Origin: Cichorium intybus
Lineage: Eukaryota; Streptophyta; Magnoliopsida; Asterales; Asteraceae
Reading direction: 5' to 3'
Length of the DNA: 64,000 bases
Assembly (NCBI GenBank): GCA_023525715.1
Contig: CM042009.1
Location: 132,194,711-132,258,710, forward strand
Below, piece after piece: positions 11,030-22,124 of this stretch (within the stretch, counting starts at the first letter, position 1; the number at the start of each line of letters is the position of its first letter). The notes beneath the pieces were generated by a model. That model saw only the letters and a program-made list of their open reading frames with translations, was not told the DNA's origin and did not search any database. The position numbers and the translations under genes were made by a program.

Positions 11030-12175
11030 CTATTCTTCCTCTCCTTGGACTTCTGATGACATTTGCTTGAATCCTGGTATGAAATTATGGGCCATCATCG
11101 ACATTAAGGATGTGAGTTGAGTCATCCTATCGCTTACTCCACTAATCCATTGATGTTGTGATTCCAGAAGCTTGAAGACTTTTGCTTCCCTTTCTTTTGA
11201 TTCTTTTTCATATTGCTGATGTCTCGCTTCTAGCATCTCCATCATATCCAGCAACTGCTCCTTATCAATAGTGGCCAATGGATGATCCTTTGTTCCTTTT
11301 AAAATCTCTTCCTTTCCTCCTTCCCCTGTTCGCGTCAATACTTTTCCTTTGTTCCTAATCCCAGGCTCTATTAACACGCTTTTGTCCAGTTGCTTGTCAC
11401 CGTTCTCTGAAGGTAAGGACACAGGATTTCCGAACACATTCAGCCTTCTTTTTCGCGTCCCAAAGGAGACGTCCACATCCCCCGTCTTGCAGTCAATCAC
11501 CGCGCCAGCCGTAGCTAAAAATGGGCGTCCTAAAATGAGTGCAGGCGCGTCATCCAAACTTTCATACTCCATGACTAGGAAATCTACAGGATAGAAGAAA
11601 TCTCCGACCTTGACTATGACATTAATCAATTTTCCTCGGGATACCTTTGTTGACTGATCAGCCAGCTGTAGTACAACCTTTGCTGGCTCTAATTCTTCAT
11701 TCTTGTACTTGTCATACAAATATCCCGGTAGCACATTTACACTTGCTCCCAAGTCTAGAAAAGTGTTCCGAATGACCACATCTCCTACAGTAGTAGTGAT
11801 CAATGGCGATCCAGGATCCTTCTCTTTTTTGGGCAGTATTCCCAACAGTGCCTCACTGGCCTTGATAGTCAATCTAACGGTGTCTGGTGTGGGAATCTTA
11901 ATTTTTCCATTTCTATCACACATCTCCTGAAGAATTCTTGTATCCTCAGGAGCATCCTTAAGTTCATCCCACAGAGGTTGGTTTATCAATGGCCCTATTG
12001 GCTTGGATACTTCCTGTTTCTTCTTTCCTTTCTTATCTTTCTTTTTCTGCTTGATTCCTGCTATTACTGACTGCTTTTCTTCCTGGACCTCCGTGTCCAC
12101 CTCTGTTTGAGTTCCTTCCTCAACAGGAATTTCCTTTTCCTTTATTCCTTTCTTACCTTCTCCTTTATCCTCCAC
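11030..12175 (-). pseudogene. Gypsy B aspartic protease with long C-terminal extension
   Basis: An open frame of 381 codons, in frame with the gag end (12426 downwards) apart from amber stops. Residues 1-65 are Lys/Glu-rich. Retropepsin core: ITTTVGDVVIRNTFLDLGASVNVLPGYLYDKY, then LADQSTKVSRGKLINVIVKVG and DAPALILGRPFLATAGAVIDCKTG. The triad reads DLGA where many relatives have D-S/T-G-A. After the fold, where pol would normally begin, it continues about 110 residues (LLDMMEMLEARHQQYEKESKEREAKVFKLLE, heptad-like) and ends EVQGEEE at a TAA. The tail is a probable coiled coil and no RT follows. It would process gag if the upstream frame were read through. Confidence 0.8.
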
Positions 12176-14202
12176 TTTCTCCTAAACTTTTTCTTCTTCC
12201 TTAAACTCTGCCTCGCTTCCTGAATCTAATAAGTCCTTTAAAGTGATCTTTCTCTATTCAGCCTCGACATTATTAACATGCTCCTTCCCAGCTCGCTGAT
12301 TATGAGTTGGATTAACCTCTGTAGCACTTGGCAACTTTCCATTATCCCTTTTTCGCTGATCTTCGGCCATTTGTCCAATTTGTCTTTCCATGTTTGCGAT
12401 AGCTTTTGCATTGGCCTGGGACTGCTACTGAGTAGCACTGAACATTTCATACATTTTTGCCACTAAGTCTTGTTGAGTTCCTGGGGCATTGTTGACAACA
12501 GTGTCGGCCCCCTATTATTGTTGTTGCTACCACTCCCGTTCGCATTTCCATTATTATTCGCAGGTTGGTATGACCTAGGCTGATTAGATGATTGACCTTG
12601 GTGATTATTTTGCCTCTGGTTGTTGTAGTTCTGCTGCTGCCCTTGGTTATATGGTCTGTAGGGTCGTCCATTATTATACTGACCTTGACCCTGGCCATAA
12701 ACTTGGTTTACCTCCTGAGTGTTTGGTCCTCCTTGACCTCCTTGTGGTTGACCCTGAGGTCCATTCTGCAGCGTTGACATGAGCCTGTCAAACTTCTTAT
12801 TTAATTCACTTATCTCTTTCTTTACCTCCTTCTTCCAATCAGCATCATTTCCCACTGCTGCTGCTGTGCCTACATTCTTTCTCGTAGAAAAATTTGCTTT
12901 GGAACCATTGCTCAATTGTTCCAAGAATTGCTAGGCCTCCTCCGGGTCTTTCCACATAAATGTCCCGCTTGACGAGGCATTTATCATCACCTGGTGTGTT
13001 TCGCTGACTCCTTCAAAAAATAACTTGACCAACTGCCATTTGGGAATCTCGTGGTGCGGGCAGGATTGCAATAACTCCTTCAGTCGATCGAATGCTTCGT
13101 GGAAAGCCTCTCCTGGCTTTTGCTGGAAATCCTGAATGACCCTCCTGATCTCCGATGTCTTGCTTGCCGGATAGAATTCTTGTAGGAACTTGGCCTTGAG
13201 CTGGTCCCACGTGGTGATGCTGTTCGCTGTTAAAGACGTAAACTAGTATTTGGCTTTGTCTTTAAGAGTGAATGGAAATAACTTAAGCCTAAAGATGTTC
13301 CTATTAGTATTCCTAGGGTTGTTAGCATTGGCAATCGCTATAAATTCATACAAATGGTTGTATGGGTCATCCTGCTTGTACCCCCTAAACTCCGGTAAGA
13401 TTCCTAACAACTGAGGCCTTATTTCTACTTGAGATTCAACATTGTCAGGAATGTAAATTGGCGACGAGTCATCATATTCCCGTGGCTGGAAATGTGATGC
13501 AACCGATTGCCTTCTCGGTTGTGCAAAATATAAAGGTTGGGCAGGATTACCGTAAGGGTGATGACTGTTATATTCCTGCTGACCTTGTGGTGGTTGATAC
13601 TGTGGTGCTCTTCTCAGTGGTCCTCGACCTCGGTTCCTAGGTTGCTGTGGTGCTGGTGGGATCCATCCTTCATCTTCTTCATCATATCTCTCCTCTTCCC
13701 CTGGATACTGGTACTGTTGCTGAAGAGGTGGTTGGTATTGTTGTGGTTGTGTAGGTTGGAATGTGGGTTGAGGTTTAAATAGAACAGGTTGTGGTTGATA
13801 AAATGGTTGAGAAGTTGGTGTCTGCTATCTAGAGACTGGGGTGCCATCACGGGTCGGCTCTCCCCAAGACATTGCAGATGTGAATGGATTGGTGGATTGT
13901 GGTTGTGATACTGGTGGAAATGGTGGAATCGATGGCGAAGTGCATGATGGTATGGGTACAGGGGCTGAAACTGCACCACCAGATGCACTCGAGCTCCTGA
14001 ATTGAAACTCCGAAACCGGGGGAAAAAAAGACATCCCCGTTGCCTCACCTGATGGTTCCTGGGCAACACTTACTGGACTACTACTGACATGACTAAAACT
14101 CATTGTATTTAAACGTCTACGTGCACAGATTTTGTGCCCAGTTTGCTCAATGTCTGAGTCAAAACGCAAAGGGGATAATTGCTCACCCTTGCGGGTACGC
14201 AT
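12176..14202 (-). pseudogene. Gypsy B gag with six amber stops (gag-protease frame)
   Basis: It starts MRTRKGEQLSPLRFDSD, the expected Athila gag start near the PBS. Core: RNIFRLKLFPFTLKDKAKY, then FTSLTANSITTWDQLKAKFLQEFYP; FEGVSETHQVMINASSSG; a Gln/Asn-rich linker; MERQIGQMAEDQRKR. In-frame TAG codons are at 13825-13827, 13244-13246, 12931-12933, 12425-12427, 12254-12256 and 12183-12185. At 13244 the relative in element C has Trp (KAKYWFTS), so TGG became TAG. A C-run at 12508-12512 marks a one-base shift that separates the frame ending at 12463 from the downstream frame. The protein would form the particle shell; this copy cannot without readthrough. Confidence 0.85.
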
Positions 14203-14314
14203 GCACTAATGCAACACGCCCGCAAAAATCAAAAATCAAAAACCAATCAAATAAAACTCAAATAAAATCAAGAAACTAAAATTCCTACTAATCACCTAAT
14301 CTAAGCTCACAGCT

Positions 14315-14332
14315 CCCCGTCAATGGCGCCAA
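14315..14332 (-). other. Primer-binding site of gypsy B
   Basis: The - strand reads TTGGCGCCATTGACGGGG just inside the 5' LTR, close to the TGGCGCCGTTGCCGGGG site usual for Athila elements. Differences from that form are visible at two positions. Confidence 0.75.
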
Positions 14333-14336
14333 AATT

Positions 14337-15462
14337 TGACACGCCTAGGTCGTCGTGCGGTCAAAAATAAGAGAAACCTAACACACACACTAGCACAGTG
14401 GTAGTCAAGGTCGATCCGCAGGAGCTACGTGGTCAGACCAAATGACAGATTACCAACTATAGTGTCACGCTATAGTCGGAGGACTTCAGTTTCCAAACCC
14501 TTGCCACTAAAACTCGAAAATCCTAAACTAAACACTCCCAAAACATGCATAGACTAAGCTAAGCTTCAAACCAAACCTAGTTATTTTCTGAAATCAGATG
14601 TACATCTCTAATTTAGAACTAAACAAAGGCATCCAACAATCCAAATATAAACCAAAACAAGGCATAAACTAAACCAAGAACTAAGATCCAATGGGACAGT
14701 CAATGGCTAGAGTTCAAACCTAAAGGACTAACCTAATTGGCTACTGCAATCAGCGAGGGAAAACAGTCCAACAAGCTCAAATCAAACATCCAAACACAAC
14801 ACAAGCATGCAAAACCAATAACAATCATCAAAACACTGAAAAAGAAAGATTACTTGTAACCAAATGCTTCTCATTAACCAAAAACGAATTCCAATGATCC
14901 AATACAGTCACCAATACTAAAAACAGTAAACTAAAGTGCTCAAGGTCAGTGGTTGTCACTCCCAAAGACCCTAGCCACTATTGCTAACTAAAACTAAAAT
15001 GCAATTTAATTCTAAAACATAAAATACCAATTCAGAGGTTGTTGATGCTTAATCACGGAGTCAAAGAGCTTCCAGGTCGTTTTTCCACCGGGTCTTTGCT
15101 AGGGTTTTCGGCTGTAAATGGCTCTATTTATAGTTGCAATTTTCCGTAGCCACGCCGCGCAATTAAGTAAACCGCGGCGCGCGTAAGACTTTATCCCCGT
15201 TTCTTCGGACTTTGAATTTTGTTCCACCGCCTTGTATCCGCGTCGCGCCCTCTTGACTCCACGGCGCGCGTACGTATTTTACTGATTTTTCCTTCTTCTC
15301 CAAACTTTCTCCAATTTGTACGCTTTTGGTCCCTGTTTACATTATTTTCTTCCAAACAAGTACTGGCACGAAAAGTGAGAATACCACGATATATATGATA
15401 TAATTTCACTAAGAATAGGGCTCAACAACGACTAAAATATGTAATATCACTAGGCATTGTCA
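14337..15462 (-). repeat. 5' LTR of gypsy B
   Basis: 1126 bp with TG...CA ends on the - strand: it starts TGACAATGCC at 15462 and ends ...GTGTCA at 14337. TATAAATA is at 15125-15132. The right neighbour is the gag of element C, cut after LQKPRE. Confidence 0.9.
15125..15132 (-). promoter_or_regulatory. LTR TATA box of gypsy B
   Basis: TATAAATA on the - strand, also present in the left LTR (7705-7712) and in the related LTRs near 17337 and 59438. Confidence 0.55.
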
Positions 15463-16563
15463 CTTCTCTAGGCTTTTGCAGAAAATCTTGGATTGCGCGT
15501 CTAACTTCAGTAGTCTTACAGGCTGGGTAAAATTCTTGTAAAAACTTAGCTTTAAGTTGATCCCAAGTAGTGATACTATTAGATGGAAGAGATGTAAACC
15601 AGTACTTGGCTTTGTTATTTAAGGTGAAAGGAAACAATCTTAATCTAAAAATATCCCTATTGGTGTTCCTAGGAGTATTGGCGTTTGCTATGGCTAGGAA
15701 TTCATACAAATGATTATATGGATCATCTGTCTTATATTCTCTAAACTATGTTAATACTCCTATCAATTGAGGCTTAATTTCTACTTGAGTGTCTATATCA
15801 CCTGGAATATAAATGGGCGATGAATCATCGTACTCCCGCGGTTCGAAGTGCGATGCAACCGACTGACTTGTCGGTTGTACAAAGTTCAAAGGTCTAACTA
15901 CATTACCATTATATTGATGATCATTGTTGTACCCTTGCTGACCTTGCGGTGGTTGTTGCTGTGGTGCTCTTCGTGGAGGTCCCCGACCTCGGTTCCATTA
16001 TTGCTGTGGTGGCTGCTGCTGCGGCACCCATCCTTCTTCCTCATCCTCATAGCTCTGCTCAACCTCCTGGTACTGGTACTGCTGCTGATGTGGTTGTGGT
16101 TGATATGGTTGTTGTGGTATGGGTGGAAAGGTGGCTTGTGGTTTAAAGATTAATGGTTGTTGTAAGGGTTGTGATTGTGGTTGAGAAATGGTAGTGTGCT
16201 GCATAGTCACTGGGGTGCCATCACGGGTCGGCGCTCCCCAGGACATACAGATGTGAAAGGGTTTGTAGATTGTGGTTGAAATGGCGGAACAGAAGGCGGA
16301 GTGCATGATGGTATTGGTGCAGGGGCGGAAACTGCACCATCAGTAGCACTCGTGCTCCTAAACTGAAATTCTGAAACAGAGGGAATAAACGACATCCCCG
16401 TTGCCTCACCCGAAGGTTCCTGGGAAACATTCTCTAAACAACTACTAACATTACTAAAACTCATTGTATCTAAACGCCTACGTGCACGGTTCTTGCGCGC
16501 GGTTCGTTCAATCTCTGAGTCAAAACGCAAGGGTGATAACTGCCCACCCCGACGGGTACGCAT
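15463..16563 (-). pseudogene. Gypsy C gag, 5' part, interrupted by gypsy B
   Basis: It starts MRTRRGGQLSPLRFDSE and parallels the B gag throughout (EPSGEATGMSF, STNPFTS, PREYDDSSPIYIPG, YEFLAIANANTPRNTNRDIF, KAKYWFTSLPSNSITTWDQLKAKFLQEFYP). A one-base deletion near 16246 shifts the frame. There is a TAA near 15998, and TAG at 15746-15748 where B has GAG. It stops at the B LTR after RAIQDFLQKPRE. The remainder of C must lie left of B, outside the window. C therefore predates B. Confidence 0.85.
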
Positions 16564-16685
16564 GCACTAGTGCAACACGCCTGCCAAAACCAAAGGAAAA
16601 ATTACTAACCAACTGAAATCTCAATATCAAAACCAAAAATCAGAAACTAAAAGTCCTACAGATCGCCTACTCTCAAGCTCACAAC

Positions 16686-16705
16686 TCCCCGGCAACGACG
16701 CCAAA
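16686..16705 (-). other. Primer-binding site of gypsy C
   Basis: The - strand reads TTTTGGCGTCGTTGCCGGGG. It has the same type and spacing as in element B. Confidence 0.75.
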
Positions 16706-16708
16706 ATT

Positions 16709-17684
16709 TGACACGCCTAGGTCGTCGTGCGGTCAAAAATAGTAAAATACCTAACATACACTAGTATAGTGGTAGTCAGGGTAGATCCACAGGAGTTACG
16801 TGGTCAAGGTAGGCAACAGATTACCAACTGTAGTGTCACTTCTATAGCCAGATGATCTAGTTTCCGACTTATACCAAAAACAATCCCAAAATCACAAATC
16901 CACAGAACCAATTCAAGCATCAACTAAACTAAAACCAAAACTAACCTAAGTACTTATTGAATTCAGAAATGTATTTCAAAATCAGAAGCAACAAAGATCA
17001 AATCCAAACATCCAACACAATCAAAACATCCAAAATCCATTCAAAATCATAAAACACCGAAAAGAGAGCAATTAACAATAACCGAATGATTAATTATTAA
17101 AAACCCAGATCCACATGTTCCAAAATAGAAAACATAAACTTCTAAAACTAAAAACTAATGCCAATGGTTGTCACACCCAAAGACACTAGCCAAATCTACC
17201 GAAATTACTAAACTAATTAAAAGAAAGAACATAAAATACCAAATATGGTTGCTGAAAACTGAAACTCGGAGTCAAAGAAGCCTTGGGAGTCGTTCCTATG
17301 CCAGGTCTTTGCTGCTTTTTTCGACCTAAAACCCTCTATTTATAGTTGTGAAAATTAAAAGACCGCGCCATACACAAGTGAAATCCGCGGTGCACGTGCT
17401 GGGTTATCCCCGTTTTCTCGGCATTTGAATCTTCTCCACTGCCTCATTGCTGAGTCACCGCGTCGCGCCTTTGTTCATTCCGTGGCACGCATATGAATTC
17501 CTCTGTTTTATCTTTATCTTCAAAACTTCTTCCATTTTGTACGCTTTTAGCCCCTGTTTACATCTTTTCTTTCCAAACAAGCACTGACACAAAAAAGTGA
17601 GAATACCACAGCATATATGATATAATTTCACTAAGAATAGGGCTCAACAACAACTAAAATACTTGATATTACTAGGCGTTGTCA
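16709..17684 (-). repeat. 5' LTR of gypsy C
   Basis: 976 bp. On the - strand it starts TGACAACGCCTAGTAATA at 17684 and ends ...GGCGTGTCA at 16709. It resembles the B LTR end to end but is clearly diverged. CTATAAATAGAGG lies on the - strand near 17330-17343. Confidence 0.85.
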
Positions 17685-19658
17685 GACGTCGGGTCAGAGG
17701 ACCACATAAAGAGTCTATATCCGTCGAGTAGGTTAGCACCAATACACTAGCATAAACAGTGATCAGATGGCAGGTGAATCAAGACAATAGAGTATTTAGA
17801 CAACGGTCTTCCCAACCGAATCACACACCAGAAAAATGATTTCGTCTGGTACGTGATGAGTGGTTCGAGTGCTTAAGTCAACAACGGTGTTGCAGTAACT
17901 TGGAAGATAATGTGTTCTCGAGCAGACAAGAAGGTGATCGATATGTATCTAAAAAAATAATCGTCCGAGTGTAGATCAGATTCGATGATAAGATAAAGAC
18001 TGTGTATTCCAAAAAAGTGGGAGTTTTAAAACCCCTTTGACTCTCATTCCATGTAGAATAAGATAGGAGTCCTTCCATAATGCTGGAGTCGCCCATGAAT
18101 CATGGGGGAATACCTAAGTACGTAATTTCTAGACCTTGGTTATCGATCTAGATATTTCTCTAAACTATGGAGGAGATGGTAATGAACAGCCATGTCAAAA
18201 GGATAGAGAATGCAGAGTTGTGGCTCAGGTGACTGCACATAGAGTGAGCTAGATATAATCAAGTAAGGGTAAATGTAGACAATTAAGACCTGGTTTACAT
18301 GTCGCGTCACTGCACCAATGTCCAAAGTCTATTAGAGGTTAACATCAGTGAACGGTAAAAGGTCCCTTCTTCTCCAGTCTAGAATGTAGGTAGTCCACAA
18401 TAGTAGAATCACAATAGTGATAGATGTTAAAGATGTTGATTAAACCTTTGCGAGCAAGAATGGAGGTAGTGGGGCCCTTTTCTAGACTTTCTCTCCAGGA
18501 AAAAGGTGTTGACTTTTGGGTATCTGTGGATTTTGATAGTTTTGAAATCTATCAATAAAATTAGAAAGTATTTTTTAGATATTATTCTATATATTTAACA
18601 ACAACTTGCAATAAATAACATTATAGATACTCATTTATCCACACGTTATAATACTAATAAATATTAATACACACACACACACCCACAAGGTTAAAAACGC
18701 GGGTAATATACGCAGTACCAACTTAAAAAGAAAAAAGTATGAGGTTTCCATCATCTAAAGAAATATGAGGCCGCCTTAAACTGATATCGGTAGACTGAAA
18801 CTTAAAAGAAGAATGTAGATAGTTGTAAAAAAAATATATCTCATAATCTCATATTTCTTTATATAACATAATTTAGGAAAAGAGTACCTGGTTCACAGTC
18901 TCATAAATTATATATGATCTTATAAGACCCAACAATAATCATATTTTTTCTTTGAAGCATGTTACAATCATATAACTGCTTATTATAGAAATATATATTC
19001 TAAAATTATGTAGCATTTACATTCAATGTTTCCGTATAAGGCTGACTAAGAAGTCCATATTCCCCAATAGAATATGCAAACCAAGTACAAAAATCATATC
19101 AGACCAATATTTAGAATTAATCATGTATTACAAAGTTAATCTACAGCAGGTTACAAGTTCAAAATTGATGACCTATCACAAATAACATCTTTTGGATTTT
19201 GTCTGCTATAGTAGGTTAATAGGTATTCATTCTATAAAGGTAGCAATTCATTTTATGTGTTCATGAAATTGTGTATAAAATTTACCATGTTATTTTATTA
19301 TTCTTTATCTATTTTTCCACGACACAAATATGTATTACATTCAATGCTTTGTCCCAAAGAAGAAATGGCATCAATGATACACAAACTTGAGCAACAAAGT
19401 TCTAAGAATCATGAATTAGTAAATGCTTGTACATCCTCAAAAAGTCAAAATCATTATAAATATTGTTACAAGTAAAAGTATGACATCAAAATAGTAGATG
19501 ATATTAACTAATATATTCATTAGTTTCATGAGTGATACCAAAATGAAGGGATACAAAACAATCATAATATTACTAGACTTTAATACAACATTAGTTTTCA
19601 AAAATTAAAAATATCATCAGTAATATGCCAAAATGAAAAAGACATAACTACCCACTTG
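17685..19658. other. Unassigned DNA right of gypsy C
   Basis: No gene, repeat pair or terminal motif recognised. 17685-18560 is near 45 percent GC and could be old element sequence. 18560-19650 is AT-rich with a short (AC)n run near 18666-18682. Confidence 0.4.
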
Positions 19659-19802
19659 TTAGGTATTCTTTTTCCCGGTATTTGCTGTTGGACTTGCAGG
19701 TGATGCACATATTCCATCACCTTCTTTCTTCTTCTTTGTTGGAGACTTCTTACCTCCCTTTTCAACTTCATCTTTAGTTTCAGTAATTTCACTAAATTTC
19801 AT
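19659..19802 (-). CDS. Possible Lys-rich exon or ORF remnant
   Basis: 47 codons from an ATG at 19802 to TAA. The frame also runs upstream through SPKAKANKK. The product is rich in Lys, Glu, Thr and Ser (KGGKKSPTKKKKEGDG). No domain recognised. It could be the C-terminal exon of a decayed gene or chance; no partner exon is identified nearby. Confidence 0.2.
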   Translation of the reverse strand: MKFSEITETKDEVEKGGKKSPTKKKKEGDGICASPASPTANTGKKNT

Positions 19803-20689
19803 TTTCTTGTTAGCTTTAGCTTTAGGTGAACAATAAATAGAGAGTAAAAAACTTTTAAATGTAGATATCTGCTCGACAATAAACTAGCGTCAACTACGTT
19901 GGCTTTAACAACATCTGGGCTGGATGTGAGTGGCTTTGGTGACGATATTATGTATGGTTTATTTCACCATAAGGAACGAATTGTTTATATCAAGTTATGA
20001 ATGATTTTATGGGAGTGCGGCAGAAAATGGTGGTTTTATCATTGTGGGTTATGCTAGTTTATTATCAAAATTTGTCCTTCTTGATCCCATTACAATTAAG
20101 GCTGGGATAGTTTTAGAAGGGCATATTGTTAGAATACTAAGGTACTTTCCTCTTTTGCCAATCTAGGCAACATACTTTAGTTTTTACACATGATAGTAAC
20201 ATACTAACATTTCTTTACTTGTAATAACAACATATTTGCCATTTTTACACATAATGAAAATCTTATTGCAATTCTTAAGTTCATTATCTATAATAGCAAT
20301 GTACTTATATTCCATTATCTACAATAGCAATATACTTAGATTTCTTAACCCATAACAGCTATTTGTAATAAATAAAGAAAATTCTCCATATTTATGTCGA
20401 GATGTAACTGCATTGCTATTTTGTTTAAAAACCTATATGTGTGTTCCTATTAAGGGATAAATGTAACAGACATTGTTATAAATTGTAAATAAATGTAAAC
20501 TGTAACTCCCTAATTCTTTTATAAATATAACTTGTAACAAAATATGAGGGTAAAAAAATGTTTTCCATAAATAGTCATGTACTTTTTCAAACCATCCAAA
20601 CAACAATGTTAACTGAACAAAACCCTAACACATGCGAAAGTCTTAAAATTATCCAGATCCATTTAAATGTTCCACCATTTATTCATACG
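19803..20689. other. Unassigned AT-rich DNA
   Basis: No ORF or repeat boundary recognised. Short imperfect repeats of the ATAGCAAT type lie at 20285-20330. Confidence 0.35.
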
Positions 20690-21873
20690 AGCCCCAAGCA
20701 ATCAAGTGAATGCACCTTTTGCGGTTCTGTCTTTTTCTGTGCAGTCGACATAAGCATTTCTCCATTTTTTCGGGCAATTAAAACTATAGTGCCCCTTCTC
20801 GTGACAAGAGAAACATTCCATTTCGCTTGCTTTCTTGAAAGTGCAATCTTTTACTTTGTGACCGACTTTTCCATAATTGAAGCATGCCGGAGTGCCCAAT
20901 TTGCATTCACCCCATGCTCATTCCCGCATTTTTCGCATTTCTTTCCGCTTCCTTACTACGATTGATTTGAAGAAAACCTTCCTTTCTTTTGGGAGCCGCC
21001 ACTACGTCCCCCAAACTTTTTTATCACTAAGAGCCTGATGCTTGCCTACATCCTCCACATTATGAGCGTCAATGATTGCATCATCAAGTGTTTCGTCTCG
21101 TTCACCTCTAGTTCGTACTCCAAAGGCAAGCCCCTTGCATATTGATTAATTTGAGAATGAGTGGTAGGATAGGACTCTCCTACAAAGGGTAACATGCCAT
21201 AAAACTTCTTCGTGTACTTGTCGACTAACGAGGTACCTTTCTTTAAAGAAAGAAAGTTTTCTTGCAATTTATCCATATCCCTCATAGGACAAAATTTGTC
21301 CTTCAAACACAAGAAAAAATCGGCCCATGGCCATTTGAAGAGTACATTCTTTCCCAAGCTCTCATATAACGTATTCCACCATAACAACACCTCGTCTTTC
21401 AAAATTCGAGAGGAAAAATGCACCTTGTCACTTTCGTGACACTTTCTAACTTCCAAAACTTGTTCGGTCTCCCGAACCCATCCCATAGTGACTTTTAGTT
21501 CAAAGCTTCCAAAGTATTCTGTCGGTTTACAAGCGATAAAAGATTTAAAGGAGATCCGTTTTTAGTTTCAGTTCAAACAATTTCTTCCCCCTTTTGAGGA
21601 GTCACCGGTAGTTTGCCTCCAAGAGACATCTTGCAATGAATGGGTAGGTTTCACCAAGTTGAGTATGAATAATTTAGTTCACATCATTTTTCACTCCATT
21701 CCTCAAATTACTAATGAGGTTTGGATTGCCTCCATCGTAACTGGTTGTGGTTGGGGATTTGGTTCAATTCTTGCATCACCCTCATTGCTTACGGGACCAC
21801 TTCCAAGAGAGGAAATATGGCTTGCGGTATGCCCGTCAGGTTGCGACAGTCGGGCGCTTCTAGTTCTTTCCAT
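20690..21873 (-). pseudogene. Gypsy E gag
   Basis: It reads right to left from MERTRSARLSQPDGHTAS near 21873, through CKPTEYFGSFELKVTMGWVRETEQV, HFSSRILKDEVLLWWNTL, FKDKF-type text (CLKDKFCPMRDMDKLQENFLSLKKG), and YARGLPLEYELEV, to two zinc knuckles near 20870-20790. The second knuckle, CFSCHEKGHYSFNC, is intact. The first, CFNYGKVGHKVKDC, has Tyr in place of the second Cys. Several frame breaks and a TGA near 21705 are present. No protease or pol follows on the left; the element is truncated near 20700. The zinc-knuckle gag and the tRNA-Met-type PBS suggest a chromovirus-like (Tekay/Del) gypsy. Confidence 0.8.
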
Positions 21874-22108
21874 TTACTATATAAGATAATAGAATTTTCA
21901 TTCAATACACATTGTTTCTATATAATATAAAAGCAGTAACATGTTATCTTCCTATCTATTAGGTGTGTTCCTTAATCTATAGTTCCTTTTTGTCTTCCCT
22001 ATTGATCCTAAAGATCAAAGCATACCTATAGTTACTAAGGCATACTAATTTGCTACTCTCATAGTTTAAGCCTAGAATTATATTCCAACCTAATTCGCTT
22101 AAACCATG

Positions 22109-22120
22109 GATTTGATACCA
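22109..22120 (-). other. Primer-binding site of gypsy E
   Basis: The - strand reads TGGTATCAAATC just after ...GGGGTGTTACA and AATTT. It is close to TGGTATCAGAGC (initiator Met tRNA), with two changes. Confidence 0.6.
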
Positions 22121-22124
22121 AAAT

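Larger units (their letters stand above)
7287..15462 (-). mobile_element. Ty3-gypsy element B, Athila-type, without pol
   Basis: It reads right to left: 5' LTR 14337-15462, PBS, gag-protease 14202-11030, a conserved spacer, an extra ORF 10265-9070, a 3' untranslated part, a polypurine tract and a 3' LTR cut by copia A. Lineage evidence: PBS TGGCGCC..., the gag C-terminal motif MERQIGQMAEDQRKR, protease FLDLGASVN, and the 3' TTGCTTG...CAAGCAAGG sequence. There is no reverse transcriptase, RNase H or integrase between protease and the extra ORF, so the element is non-autonomous. It lies in the gag of element C. Confidence 0.85.

Noticed and set aside
17685..18560. Further LTR next to gypsy C
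   Set aside because: No TG...CA ends, second copy, PBS or PPT could be found.
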